Assembly (NCBI RefSeq): GCF_000224515.1
Contig: NZ_AGAF01000148.1
Location: 62,001 to 126,000 of the forward strand
Length of the DNA: 64,000 nucleotides
Origin: Desulfosporosinus sp. OT
Lineage (GTDB): Bacteria > Bacillota > Desulfitobacteriia > Desulfitobacteriales > Desulfitobacteriaceae
Reading direction: 5' to 3'
The stretch's first letter is position 1. Every line of letters begins with the position of its first letter. The position numbers were made by a program, and so were the translations under genes. The notes below the pieces were generated by a model that saw only the letters and a list, made by a program, of their open reading frames with translations, made no database searches and was not told where the DNA came from. This document shows, piece after piece, positions 34,576-45,594 of the stretch.

Positions 34576-35520
34576 TTAACGCTTTAACTTCCTCATACGT
34601 TCTTGCCTCTGAACAATAGAATTTAGTGGTGAGGCAATGGTATGCTGTTCTCGCAAATCTTGCGATGTTAGTGCCACGTACCTTTTTGTAACCGTTAAAT
34701 CAGTATGCCCCAATGTCCTTTGTAGTGCCAAAGCATGCCCACCGTTTCTTAAAAACATTAAAGCGAAGGCGTGGCGAAGATCATATGCTGAAATCTTAAA
34801 GCCTAGTTTTTCTCCATATCGGCGTAACCTTAATGTCCAAGCATGAGTATCCATAGCTTTTCCTTCGGAGGAAGCAAAGAGCGGAGCATTACCCCAGCTT
34901 TCTGGACGTACGGAAAGAAGCTTTCTAATACCGTCCACAGTTAGTGGAAGCAAAGGTAATGTTCTGCTTATTCTTGTTTTAGCAATTGAGGCAGGAATGT
35001 GCACTTCCATCCCACGCAGATTAAAATGTTCAGAGAGCAATGCTAGTGCCTCCTTTGGCCTAATCCCCGTATCGATCGTCAGGCACAGCAGCACATAGTC
35101 ACGTAACCCTGAATATGTTCTACGATCGAAAATGGCGATCAATTGTTTGAGTTTGATCTCGTCTATTTCTCTTACCCTTGGCTCTTCCCTACGTTGTGGA
35201 ATGCCATCAACAGGGTTTGCGGTCAATGTGCCTTCTTGTACCATCCAAGTGAAAAAGCATTTTAGATACTTACGTCTTATATTGTGTGTCGCCGGAGCTA
35301 AATGATTTCCATTGGCAAAATAATGAATGACTGCCTTCTTGACTATGGCATAATCCCCCCACCCCTCATGGAACTCCTTAAAGAAATGTCCTAGATGCCA
35401 TTCGTAATCTTTTATCGTGCGTTCAGAAACACCCTGAGCTAGTTTAAACAACGTAAAGTCCTTTACACACTCTTCTCGCGTTAAAAATTTCTTTCCATCA
35501 ATTCGTCTGAGCCTTGCCAT
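34576..35520 (-). CDS. int: Tyrosine recombinase (integrase) of the element
   Basis: 314 residues. An N-terminal SAM-like core-binding domain (about 15-110) is followed by the catalytic domain with R in DTGIRPKEAL, H-x-x-R region in AYDLRHAFALMFLRNG, LGHTDLTVTKRYVAL with the second His and the nucleophile Tyr. All catalytic residues are present, so it should be active. It lies 165 nt inside the right attachment site. Target site: the 3' half of tRNA-Gly(CCC). No excisionase gene is recognised in the element. Confidence 0.93.
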   Translation of the reverse strand: MARLRRIDGKKFLTREECVKDFTLFKLAQGVSERTIKDYEWHLGHFFKEFHEGWGDYAIVKKAVIHYFANGNHLAPATHNIRRKYLKCFFTWMVQEGTLTANPVDGIPQRREEPRVREIDEIKLKQLIAIFDRRTYSGLRDYVLLCLTIDTGIRPKEALALLSEHFNLRGMEVHIPASIAKTRISRTLPLLPLTVDGIRKLLSVRPESWGNAPLFASSEGKAMDTHAWTLRLRRYGEKLGFKISAYDLRHAFALMFLRNGGHALALQRTLGHTDLTVTKRYVALTSQDLREQHTIASPLNSIVQRQERMRKLKR

Positions 35521-35632
35521 TTAACATCACTCCTGCAAAATATTTTCTTTGCAAGAAATAGGCGTTAACTGAGCCTCGGCGTAGTCAAAATCGCCTAGTC
35601 CGAGATACCACGTTCAGAGCCTCGGCCTAAAC

Positions 35633-35672
35633 AAAAAAGCCTCACGCTTTCATTCACTGAAAACCGTGAGAC
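35633..35672 (-). terminator. Replacement terminator for tRNA-Gly supplied by the element
   Basis: GTCTCACG/CGTGAGGC followed by TTTTTTG in the minus direction, 15 nt beyond the tRNA-Gly 3' end and inside the element. It replaces the function of the original terminator now stranded at 28605-28631. Confidence 0.75.
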
Positions 35673-35683
35673 CGTTGATATTA

Positions 35684-35732
35684 CTTATGGAGCGGACGAC
35701 GAGATTCGAACTCGCGATCCTCGGCTTGGGAA
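35684..35732 (-). repeat. attR: 49-bp repeat within tRNA-Gly
   Basis: Identical to 28641-28689. Integration regenerated the whole tRNA on this side. Just inside the element, GAGCCTCGGC occurs twice (about 35571-35580 and 35616-35625) and could be an integrase arm site. Confidence 0.92.
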
Positions 35733-35762
35733 GCCAATGCTCTACCGCTGAGCCACGTCCGC
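35688..35762 (-). tRNA. tRNA-Gly(CCC)
   Basis: 75 nt including an encoded CCA. Acceptor GCGGACG/CGTCCGC, anticodon stem TTGGC/GCCGA with loop TTCCCAA, so the anticodon is CCC, and a T-arm with GTTCGAATC. Its 3' part is the integration target. Confidence 0.95.
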
Positions 35763-36058
35763 TTAGTATATAAAGGGTTTTTTCCTTTTTAGCCTGTTTA
35801 AGACCGCCAGAAATCCCTTTTCCCAACAAAGAAGATTATAAGCGTAAAAATCAATTATGTCAACTCATTCTGGTCAAATGGTTATCAAATGAGTTTTCCA
35901 AAGTACCGAGGTTTCCTGCTTTCCACTAACAATTTCTATGTTTGTATTATATTGGCACTTATAAGCCTTTAGTCTGACAAGCACTCTTAAACTGTACAAA
36001 TCATACTATTAGGTAGCGGTATGAATATTATATAAATGAAAGACAGGGGGTTAATTCT
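35763..36058. other. Intergenic gap upstream of tRNA-Gly
   Basis: About 300 nt, AT-rich, without a gene, repeat or terminator that I can support. The tRNA-Gly promoter must lie in the first 60 nt. Confidence 0.4.
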
Positions 36059-36238
36059 ATGGTAAATTTCTTCTCACTTATCTTTTTAGTGATTAGTGGT
36101 TATTACATATATCAATCAATGTATGTGAATCCAAAATTAAAATCTTCCAGACACGGTGACAACTTAATCACTTCATCTTCAAATTCAGTAAATGAACTAA
36201 AAAACACGTGCAAAATAAGCGATCTAATTGCGCTATAG
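36059..36238 (+). CDS. Small single-helix membrane protein
   Basis: 59 codons with ATG behind ACAGGGGG (8-nt spacing). The product has one hydrophobic helix (MVNFFSLIFLVISGYYIYQSMYV) and a polar tail (NPKLKSSRHGDNLITSSSNSVNELKN...). It resembles many unannotated bacterial small membrane proteins; no family is recognised. It stands alone on the plus strand between tRNA genes. Confidence 0.45.
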   Translation: MVNFFSLIFLVISGYYIYQSMYVNPKLKSSRHGDNLITSSSNSVNELKNTCKISDLIAL

Positions 36239-36381
36239 TTCTTTGAACATAAAGTTGAGCCCTGACTATAAAGTATCAAATTGGGATTTATAGATAAATA
36301 TCCTCAAACACGAAATGAGGAGTTTTATCTTTGAAAAAATATTTATCCTAACAGTTTTATAAGCAATGTACCCCTGACAAT

Positions 36382-36424
36382 AAAACAGGCTCTGATCTAT
36401 TCCATCAAGGATAAGATCAGAGCC
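36382..36424 (-). terminator. Terminator of the tRNA Lys-Glu-Phe operon
   Basis: GGCTCTGATCT pairs with AGATCAGAGCC (11 bp plus a few inner pairs); in the minus direction TGTTTTATTG follows. It lies 14 nt beyond tRNA-Phe. Confidence 0.85.
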
Positions 36425-36437
36425 CCTTATATTTGTG

Positions 36438-36514
<77 letters not shown>

Positions 36515-36516
36515 AA

Positions 36517-36593
36517 TGGTGACCCGTACGGGATTCGAACCCGTGTAACCGCCGTGAAAGGGCGGTGTCTTAGACCGCTTGACCAACGGGCCA
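36517..36593 (-). tRNA. tRNA-Glu(TTC)
   Basis: 77 nt with CCA. Loop CTTTCAC between CCGCC and GGCGG gives anticodon TTC; T-loop GTTCGAATC. Confidence 0.95.
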
Positions 36594-36605
36594 ATTAAGA
36601 TGTCA

Positions 36606-36682
36606 TGGTGAGCCATCCGCGACTCGAACGCGGGACACCCTGATTAAAAGTCAGGTGCTCTACCGACTGAGCTAATGGCTCA
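36606..36682 (-). tRNA. tRNA-Lys(TTT)
   Basis: 77 nt with CCA. Loop CTTTTAA between CCTGA and TCAGG gives anticodon TTT; T-loop GTTCGAGTC. First in the unit. Confidence 0.95.
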
Positions 36683-36795
36683 AATAAGTACACCAACGAA
36701 TTTAAATATTACACGAAAGTATAGTATCTGTCAAGACTTTTTGTAGTATTACTTTTAATTAAATTAAAATTGTTGATTCCCTATCTTTCGCAGTC

Positions 36796-38460
<1,665 letters not shown>

Positions 38461-38481
38461 GCAACGTGAACCTAAATTATC

Positions 38482-39780
38482 CTAAGCTTCTAATCCCAGT
38501 CGCTTAAAGATATCATCTACATGCCCCAGGTGATATTTTAAATCAAACAAACCTTGGATTTCCTCTTTGGTCAGATACTTTAGAACGCGAGCATCTGCAG
38601 AAACGACCTCTATGAAGTCAATCCCATTATCCCAAGCCTGAAAAGCATCCTGTTGAACCCATGCATAGGCATCTTCCCGCATGCATCCGTGTTCAACTAA
38701 GGCCAAGAGAACACGCTGGGAAGATGTCAGTCCATACGTTTTTTGCAGATTGCGTTTCATCTGGTCCTCACGAATCCTAAGCCCAGAAATCACCCGGGTC
38801 ATTTGACGAAGCATATGATCTAAAAGAAGACAACTATCCGGAAGGATGACACGTTCCACAGAGGAATGGGTCATATCCCGTTCGTGCCAGAGCGCAATAT
38901 TCTCCATTGCCGCCAACGCATTGCCACGCAAAAGACGCGACATACCCGCCACCTGTTCACACACGATCGGATTGCGCTTATGCGGCATCGCCGAAGAACC
39001 TTTTTGTCCCTCAGCAAAGGGCTCCTCAACTTCAAGAATATCTGTACGTTGCAAATTGCGAATTTCAGTCGAGATTTTTTCTAGTGTACCGCCGATTAAA
39101 GCTAGTGTCGTCATAAAGTGTGCGTGCCGATCCCGTTGCAAGATCTGATTGCTTACCAAAGCCGTTTCCAATCCCAAGTGCTTACAGACGGCCTCCTCGA
39201 CTTCAGGCGCAACATTCGCGTACGTCCCTACAGCTCCGGAAATCTTACCAGCACTTACGGTAACAATCGCTTGGTCGAGACGTTCATCTTGCCGATCAAT
39301 CTCAGCGATCCATAAAGCCAACTTCAATCCAAAAGTCAGTGGCTCAGCATGAATCCCGTGAGTTCGACCGACCATTACAGTATATTTACTCTCCAGCGCT
39401 CGCTTAACCAAGGCAGTCCGCAACGCTTGAAGGTCCTTCTTCAGTAAACGCCCGGAATCTCTTAAGACAAGGCTTAACGCAGTATCCTTTACATCTGAAG
39501 AGGTCAAGCCGAGATGCAGGTGTTTTCCAGCCTCTCCGATTTCCTCCACAACTGCTTGCAGAAAAGCGATCAGATCATGACGCACCACTGCTTCAATTTC
39601 CAAGACACGCTTCGGATTCACTTTCGCCTTGGCTCGGATTTCTTCCATGGCTTCAAACGGTATCTCTCCCCGCTTCGCCATTACCTCAGCGACCGCTAGT
39701 TCGACTTCTAACCAGCGTTCATATTCATACCCGTCCTGCCATAACTTTCCCATTTCAGGGTGAGTATATCGATTGAGCAA
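38482..39780 (-). CDS. purB: Adenylosuccinate lyase
   Basis: 432 residues from a TTG start (MLNRYTHPEMGKLW..., as in other Firmicutes), with GGGGG 9 nt ahead. The signature of the fumarase/aspartase superfamily is GSSAMPHKRNP near residue 265; TSSDVKDTA and RTHGIHAEP carry catalytic residues. It catalyses two steps of purine synthesis: SAICAR to AICAR, and adenylosuccinate to AMP. The adjoining purA supplies its second substrate. Confidence 0.97.
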   Translation of the reverse strand: MLNRYTHPEMGKLWQDGYEYERWLEVELAVAEVMAKRGEIPFEAMEEIRAKAKVNPKRVLEIEAVVRHDLIAFLQAVVEEIGEAGKHLHLGLTSSDVKDTALSLVLRDSGRLLKKDLQALRTALVKRALESKYTVMVGRTHGIHAEPLTFGLKLALWIAEIDRQDERLDQAIVTVSAGKISGAVGTYANVAPEVEEAVCKHLGLETALVSNQILQRDRHAHFMTTLALIGGTLEKISTEIRNLQRTDILEVEEPFAEGQKGSSAMPHKRNPIVCEQVAGMSRLLRGNALAAMENIALWHERDMTHSSVERVILPDSCLLLDHMLRQMTRVISGLRIREDQMKRNLQKTYGLTSSQRVLLALVEHGCMREDAYAWVQQDAFQAWDNGIDFIEVVSADARVLKYLTKEEIQGLFDLKYHLGHVDDIFKRLGLEA

Positions 39781-39826
39781 CAACTTTCGCCCCCTGTCAT
39801 TTCGTAGCATCCCGTAAATTGGGGTG

Positions 39827-41239
39827 TTATACCTTATTTACAATATCTCGCCCTACAACAATCCCCGTCGCCGAAGCTTGCATCAACCCGCGAGTAATCC
39901 CCGCTCCATCACCGATGGCATATAAGCGGGGAATGGCTGTCTCAAAGTTTGTTTTAACTATAACCTTTGAAGAATAAAATTTAACCTCAACCCCGTATAA
40001 CAACGTGTTTTTTGAATACATACCCGGAGCAATCTTATCAAAGGCTTTGAGAGTTTCAATTAATGACGTCAAATACCGCTCCGGCAACACGTAACTTAGG
40101 TCACCCGGAACTGCGGAGAGAAGTGTCGGAGTGGTGGTCGATTTTTTTAGACGGGTTTCGTTTGTTCGTCTCCCTTGCAGCAGGTCCCCCAGTCGCTGGA
40201 CCATTACGCCTCCACCAGTTAACATGTTCGCGAGTCGAGCAACATATCGCCCATATTCGATCGGTTGATTAAAGGGTTCTGTGAAGCTAGTTGACACTAA
40301 CAAAGCAAAATTTGTATTTTTCGTTTTTTTTGCTGGATCAGCATAACTATGCCCATTTACCACGCCAATACCACCATCGTAGTGTTCTTCGGAAACCACA
40401 CCACCCGGGTTGACACAGAAACTCCGTGTTTTTAAGTCATACGTGTCAGAATAATAAACCAGCTTCGGTTCGTAGAGCTCCCGCGTTAGATGATCCATAA
40501 TGGAGTTCGGGACTTCAACACGTACTCCGATGTCTACCTCATTATTTACGATGGGCACACCTAAGCGAATGGTCTGCTCTGCAAGCCAATTCGCACCCCC
40601 TCGGCCTGGGGCTACAACTACAAAACGAGCGGCAACTTCATCCAGGTCTGACTCATCTCTGCGTTGAATGGTTGCCCCTTTAACTCCTTCAGGAGTGGCC
40701 AAAATATCCTGAACATCAGCAAGTTCCCAAAAAGTTGTATTTGTCTTGTTTAGGAGATATTCATACATACCCTTCAATACATCAAAGGCTAGTTCTGTTC
40801 CCAAATGCCGTACAGGACAATGAATTAACTGAATATTGTGTCTTGACGCCTCATATTGAATCTCTTCAACCTTTGGGGTATCTAAACCGTATACCTTTTC
40901 CTGCGCTCCAAATTGAAGGTATTTAGAATCGGCGTAATCTATTAGCTCCTGAGCCTGCTTTTCCTGCATATATTCCATTAATCTGCCGCCAACTGCAGGG
41001 CTTAAGGATAGTTTTCCGTCGCTGAATGCTCCCGCACCTGACCATCCCCGAGTAATAGCACAAGGGTTACAACCCGCACAAATCCCAGTGGCACGGGCAG
41101 GGCACTTTCGCTTGTCAATGGTTCTTCCTTTATCTACAATCAAGATCTTTAAGTCTTTATTGTGTTCTGATAACTCTAAGGCCGTGAAAATTCCGGCCGG
41201 ACCAGCTCCTATAATTAAGACATCCACTTCATGTTTCAA
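39827..41239 (-). CDS. FAD-dependent dehydrogenase of the COG2509 type
   Basis: 470 residues. The N-terminal dinucleotide fold has VDVLIIGAGPAGIFTALEL; a cysteine stretch CPARATGICAGCNPCAITRGWSGAGAFSDGKLSLSP (about 46-80) is typical of this group, and the end holds LYAIGDGAGITRGLMQASATGIVVGRDI for the second FAD contact. It is cytosolic, and its physiological substrate is unknown. Gap to purB is 46 nt, so it may be transcribed with purB. Confidence 0.85.
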   Translation of the reverse strand: MKHEVDVLIIGAGPAGIFTALELSEHNKDLKILIVDKGRTIDKRKCPARATGICAGCNPCAITRGWSGAGAFSDGKLSLSPAVGGRLMEYMQEKQAQELIDYADSKYLQFGAQEKVYGLDTPKVEEIQYEASRHNIQLIHCPVRHLGTELAFDVLKGMYEYLLNKTNTTFWELADVQDILATPEGVKGATIQRRDESDLDEVAARFVVVAPGRGGANWLAEQTIRLGVPIVNNEVDIGVRVEVPNSIMDHLTRELYEPKLVYYSDTYDLKTRSFCVNPGGVVSEEHYDGGIGVVNGHSYADPAKKTKNTNFALLVSTSFTEPFNQPIEYGRYVARLANMLTGGGVMVQRLGDLLQGRRTNETRLKKSTTTPTLLSAVPGDLSYVLPERYLTSLIETLKAFDKIAPGMYSKNTLLYGVEVKFYSSKVIVKTNFETAIPRLYAIGDGAGITRGLMQASATGIVVGRDIVNKV

Positions 41240-41439
41240 TTGTAACTCCTCCTAGCACCGTCTACTTTCCGTAACAGGCAAGAACCTCTAGTCACAAACA
41301 ATTTCATCTTAACAATCCTCTTCTCCCTTGTCAATCTAATTGCCGAACATTGACGATAAATATACAAAAAACATTCGGCATTTTTAGTTCAAGTTATTCT
41401 AGGATAACTCCTTCTAATTAATATATTCTTCATAAAAAG

Positions 41440-41762
41440 GATAAAGAAAACCCGGCTTCGCCGAGCCTTGGCGAAGGCGAAACCGTTGGTTGCACTTATG
41501 CTACAGACGACGAAGACACTGTCTTCGCACGGGTTAAACCTTCTTGCAGCACTGTCTTCGCACGTATTAGCCTTGTTGCAGTATGTAACGAAATTATACT
41601 TTCTGCCCTGTAATAAGAACTTATTCCATTCATCAGTGGTGCCACACAGCGGCATGGGGGTCTGATAAGTATAAAGAAAACTTGGCTGGCGCCCGAAGAC
41701 ACTGTCTTCGCACGAATTAGCATTCTTGCAGTATACAAACGAAGTTTATACTTTCTGACTAG
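41440..41762. repeat. Cluster of noncoding repeats between the FAD dehydrogenase and dnaB
   Basis: CACTGTCTTCGCACG occurs three times (about 41518, 41549 and 41700), each followed by RNNTTA-rich sequence and then TTGCAGTAT or TTGCAGCA. Two of these are preceded by GAAGA, making GAAGACA/TGTCTTC hairpins. AAAGAAAACTTGGCTGGCGC (41680-41699) recurs at 48189-48208, and the TTTATACTTTCT end recurs near 52187. Reading frames across it are made of the repeats and are not genes. Confidence 0.7.
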
Positions 41763-41806
41763 TACTAAAAAATCCCCCAGCCCACAAAATGGCCAGGGGA
41801 AAAAGA

Positions 41807-43141
41807 TTAAACGGTTTGATGCTGACGTTCCAGGTTAACAAACTTTGTGAATTCTTTAAGAAAGCCCAATTCGACAGTTCCTACTGGACCATTACGGTGT
41901 TTGGCAATAATCAACTCAGCAATGCCTTTCTTCTCCGATTCATGATTATAATACTCATCCCTGTAAATAAATGAAATCACATCAGCATCCGCTTCAATAG
42001 CTCCAGATTCCAACAAGTCTGACATAATTGGCCGTTTATCCTGGCGTTGCTCAACGCCCCGATTGAGCTGTGATAAAGCAATGACCGGTACTTTTAGTTC
42101 CCGGGCAAGCCCTTTGAGGGTTCTGGAGATTTGAGCCACCTCTTGCTGCCGGCTTTCCGTCTTTTTCCCAACCGATAATAACTGGAGATAGTCAATAATG
42201 ATCATCCCTAGATTATGCTCCATCTTCAAGCGACGGGCCTTCGATCGGAGTTCAGCCAGAGAAATTCCCACGGTATCATCAATAAAGATTGGTGCATCTG
42301 ACAGAGGACCCACTGCTCGCGTCAGCTTCGGCCAATCTGCATCAAGTAATTCTCCGGTCCTTACACGCTGTTGATCGACCATTGCTTCGCCACAAAGCAT
42401 CCGCTGCACCAACTGCTCTTTGGACATTTCCAAACTAAAGATAGCCACCGGAACCTTGGCGCGAACTGCAGCATTTTGGGCCATATTTAAAACCATAGCT
42501 GTTTTTCCCATGGATGGCCGGGCAGCAATAATCACCAAATCAGACGGCTGCCACCCTGATGTCATTCGATCCAATTCTGTGAAAAAGGTAGGAACGCCTG
42601 TGAGATTTCCTTTATTTGCGTAAAGATACTCTATTTTTTCAAACGTCTCTAAGAGCACATCGCGAATGAAGCTAAATCCATCTTTGATGCGTCGACGTGA
42701 AAGATCTAAAATAAGCTTTTCTGCTTCTTCTAGCAGACTACGCGCTTCTTCTCCAGGCTCATATCCCCGTTCTAAGATACTGCTTGTCGCCCGAATGAGT
42801 TGTCGAAGAAGCGCCTTCTCCGTCACCAGCTTAGCATAATATTCCACATTGGCTGATGAAGGGACTGAACGAGCGATCTCCGAGATCGTGGCAATCCCGC
42901 CTACCTGCTCTAGACGCCCCTGTTGTCGCAAAATCTCCGCAACACTGACCAGATCAATCGGATCTCCTTTTTCAAACAGATCCTGAATGGCGGAAAAAAT
43001 CAAACGATGATTATCTCTATAAAAATCCTCCGGTTGAAGCATTTCAAAGACAGAACTTCCGGCCTCGGGATCGAGCATCATCGCACCTAAGACTGCTTGT
43101 TCAGCCTCCAAATTATGGGGTGGAACTTTTATTAGTTCCAT
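41807..43141 (-). CDS. dnaB: Replicative DNA helicase DnaB
   Basis: 444 residues from an ATG with GAGGAGAGAGG ahead; a longer frame reaches 43174 without a ribosome site. MELIKVPPHNLEAEQAVLGAMMLD is the conserved N-terminus. The helicase core has Walker A ARPSMGKTA, Walker B IIIDYLQLL and the end IIAKHRNGPVGTVEL. The hexamer unwinds the fork 5' to 3' on the lagging strand. It lies next to the Lon-family gene and rplI, the common Firmicutes order. Confidence 0.98.
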   Translation of the reverse strand: MELIKVPPHNLEAEQAVLGAMMLDPEAGSSVFEMLQPEDFYRDNHRLIFSAIQDLFEKGDPIDLVSVAEILRQQGRLEQVGGIATISEIARSVPSSANVEYYAKLVTEKALLRQLIRATSSILERGYEPGEEARSLLEEAEKLILDLSRRRIKDGFSFIRDVLLETFEKIEYLYANKGNLTGVPTFFTELDRMTSGWQPSDLVIIAARPSMGKTAMVLNMAQNAAVRAKVPVAIFSLEMSKEQLVQRMLCGEAMVDQQRVRTGELLDADWPKLTRAVGPLSDAPIFIDDTVGISLAELRSKARRLKMEHNLGMIIIDYLQLLSVGKKTESRQQEVAQISRTLKGLARELKVPVIALSQLNRGVEQRQDKRPIMSDLLESGAIEADADVISFIYRDEYYNHESEKKGIAELIIAKHRNGPVGTVELGFLKEFTKFVNLERQHQTV

Positions 43142-43203
43142 AACCTCTCTCCTCCTGGTCATTCTTGCTCTCACAAGCTCTGTAACTTGAAACTCTTCAA
43201 CTG

Positions 43204-45102
43204 CTAAAAAACATGTTTAATGGCCTCTTCAATCGTACTAACTGCCACCACTTCAATACCTTGCAGACTCTGAGGTACATCTGCCATATTTTCTAGGGGA
43301 ATCAAAACTTTGCGAACTTCAACCTGCTTTGCTCCAAAGATCTTTTCGTAAATTCCACCAACTGGTTTAACCTTACCCTGAATAGAAATTTCTCCAGTCA
43401 CCGCGACATCTTGACGCAGTGGCTGCTTTCTCAAAGCACTGTAAATAGCTAGCGTTGTTGCCAATCCAGCTGAAGGACCGTCAATTTTTGCTCCACCGAC
43501 CACATTGACATGCACATCGTAATTACGCAAATCTTCTCCGGTCAGATCACGGATGACCGCCGTAGCATTAAATACTGCATCTCTAGCCATACTTCCTGCC
43601 GTTTCATTAAAGCGTACCGTTCCTTTGCCATCCCGTCCGTCGAAGGTAATCGCCTCAATCTCCAACACGGAACCTAGAAACCCGGACACACCCAATCCCA
43701 AGATTCTTCCTATTTCCATGCTGGGTTGCACTTTTCGTACAATATAAGGAGTGAGCCGGGCCGAACGCAGGACTTCATAAACATCGGCACTTGCTACTCT
43801 TATTTCTTCCTGATCTGAATTGCGATATCTCGCCAAACCATAGGCATCAGTAAGAATGCTATTTGCTTTTCGTCCTTCAATCACATATTCACTGATAATT
43901 CCCGGGACATCGTCTTCCAAAGTCACACCTAGTTTTTGAGAGGCTTGGCGTATAATATGCTGAACATCTCCTGGCTCCAGCGGCGCAAAGAAGACTTCCG
44001 AACAGCGGGAACGCAGAGCAGGATTGAGTTCTGCTGGATCTCGCGTCGTGGCTCCAACGAGGACAAAATCAGCGGGAGCCCCCTCATCAAAGAGTTTTTT
44101 GATCCACTGAGGAACCTGGGGATTACTCGGATCGTAATATGAAGAATCGAATGAAACACGCTTATCCTCTAGCACCTTAAGCAATTTATTTAAAAGTAAG
44201 GGATCCATCTCCCCTATTTCGTCTATGAACAGAATTCCACCGTGAGCCTCGCTCACTAGTCCCATTTTAGGCTCAGGGATACCCGTTTCAGCCAAATCAT
44301 GCTTTGCCCCTTGGTATATCGGATCATGCACCGATCCCAAAAGAGGATTGGTTACATCTCGGGGGTCCCATCTTAACGTTGTCCCATCCACTTCGATAAA
44401 GGGAGCGTCTTTGGCAAAGGGAGAATGGGAATGCTTCTTAACCGCTTCTAACGCAACCCGGGCGGCAGATGTCTTACCGACTCCAGGGGGACCATACATT
44501 AGGATATGTTGAGGATAGGGCGTTGCTAACTTGGCCAACAAGGCTTGTACAGCGCTTTCCTGCCCCACAATCTCTTCCACAGTCTGCGGACGTAATACGT
44601 CAAACGCGGAACGTTTTAGTGAAACGGTATTCATCTTTTCAAGGATGGCGAGCCTCTTAAGCGTCTGGGCATTTTCCGGTCCGGTCGTTTCTTGAAGGAC
44701 TTGAATCTTAATCTCTTTAACGTAATCCTCATGCCGCTCCTGCATCTTTTCTGAGACAACGCGTTCTAGCCGTTCCTCTACTGAACGCCGAGCAATAAGT
44801 TCCGCAATCTGCTCTTCGATTTCATCTAAGAGCTTGGGCACTTCCTGCAGCTTCGGAATCTTCTGAACTGTAGGGTCATCAGATACAATTTTGCGTAATC
44901 CGGCAACACGTTCAACAAGCACATCTGAACGCATAAGTTTAAGCGCTTCTAACCTACTGGCCTTAAGAACCAGTTTGTCGGTTCCATGATAATTTGAAAG
45001 TAAAACGTAGAGTGCATCGACTTCTCGTCGCCACTCTTCCTCATCCTGCAACCGATCACTAAGATTCGTATGATCTAGCCATTTTGTCAAAAGCCCTTTC
45101 AT
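43204..45102 (-). CDS. lonC: Lon-family ATP-dependent protease (LonC-like)
   Basis: About 632 residues. A helical N-terminal part of 165 residues without the LonA N-domain is followed by an AAA+ module (Walker A GPPGVGKTS, Walker B ILFIDEIGEM, sensor GATTRDPAELNPALRSR) and a C-terminal Lon protease domain, with the catalytic Ser in DGPSAGLA (about 545) and Lys in GKVKPVGG (about 580). It degrades misfolded or regulatory proteins; this branch is common in Clostridia in addition to LonA. Start ATG follows AAAGGGGATCC. Located between rplI and dnaB. Confidence 0.9.
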   Translation of the reverse strand: MKGLLTKWLDHTNLSDRLQDEEEWRREVDALYVLLSNYHGTDKLVLKASRLEALKLMRSDVLVERVAGLRKIVSDDPTVQKIPKLQEVPKLLDEIEEQIAELIARRSVEERLERVVSEKMQERHEDYVKEIKIQVLQETTGPENAQTLKRLAILEKMNTVSLKRSAFDVLRPQTVEEIVGQESAVQALLAKLATPYPQHILMYGPPGVGKTSAARVALEAVKKHSHSPFAKDAPFIEVDGTTLRWDPRDVTNPLLGSVHDPIYQGAKHDLAETGIPEPKMGLVSEAHGGILFIDEIGEMDPLLLNKLLKVLEDKRVSFDSSYYDPSNPQVPQWIKKLFDEGAPADFVLVGATTRDPAELNPALRSRCSEVFFAPLEPGDVQHIIRQASQKLGVTLEDDVPGIISEYVIEGRKANSILTDAYGLARYRNSDQEEIRVASADVYEVLRSARLTPYIVRKVQPSMEIGRILGLGVSGFLGSVLEIEAITFDGRDGKGTVRFNETAGSMARDAVFNATAVIRDLTGEDLRNYDVHVNVVGGAKIDGPSAGLATTLAIYSALRKQPLRQDVAVTGEISIQGKVKPVGGIYEKIFGAKQVEVRKVLIPLENMADVPQSLQGIEVVAVSTIEEAIKHVF

Positions 45103-45135
45103 CAAGGATCCCCTTTCACGAGATCAGATTAACAT

Positions 45136-45582
45136 TTATATTGCAACAACTTTTACCTGAAGCTTTGCTGTCACTTCCGGATGAATTTTCACATGAACCT
45201 CATAGTTTCCCAAGGCCTTAATCGGTTCTTTGATGTCTAACTTACGTTTATCCACTTCAAACCCATGCTGCTTTTTTAAAGCGTCGACAATTTCTTTGTT
45301 GGTAACCGAACCAAACAAGCGCCCACCTTCGCCCGTCTTCGTCTTGACTTCAATCAGGAGAGCATTTAGTTTACCTCCTAATTCAATCGCATCGACCTTT
45401 TCTTTTTCTTTGCGACGATCTTCCAGCTCTTTCTTATGCGAGATATCCTGAATATTTCCGGTTGTCGCTTCGATCGCTAATTTTTTAGGGAAAAGGAAGT
45501 TTCGAGCAAACCCGTCAGCCACTTCGAGGACTTGTCCTTTTTTACCCGTTCCTTTTACATCTACTTGAAGAATAACCTTCAT
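45136..45582 (-). CDS. rplI: Ribosomal protein bL9
   Basis: 148 residues. [40 protein letters not shown] is the N-terminal rRNA-binding domain; a long central helix and the C-terminal domain ([18 protein letters not shown]) follow. Part of the rpsF-to-dnaB ribosomal/replication cluster; 12 nt after the YybS-like gene. Confidence 0.98.
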   Translation of the reverse strand: MKVILQVDVKGTGKKGQVLEVADGFARNFLFPKKLAIEATTGNIQDISHKKELEDRRKEKEKVDAIELGGKLNALLIEVKTKTGEGGRLFGSVTNKEIVDALKKQHGFEVDKRKLDIKEPIKALGNYEVHVKIHPEVTAKLQVKVVAI

Positions 45583-45594
45583 ATGAATTCCTCC

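Larger units (their letters stand above)
28690..35732. mobile_element. 7.0-kb integrative element in tRNA-Gly(CCC)
   Basis: Bounded by the 49-bp direct repeat, with a tyrosine integrase gene immediately inside the right border and reading away from it. The cargo is a DUF3800 protein, a BRO/KilAC protein, a primase-like protein and two non-coding structures. There are no capsid, portal, terminase or conjugation genes. It is therefore a small integrated plasmid or a phage satellite rather than a complete prophage or conjugative element. Confidence 0.85.

Noticed and set aside
28690..35732. Complete prophage
   Set aside because: No capsid, portal, terminase, tail or lysis genes in 7 kb.
41389..41738. 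Small genes on both strands
   Set aside because: They are made of the intergenic repeat units and have no start signals.
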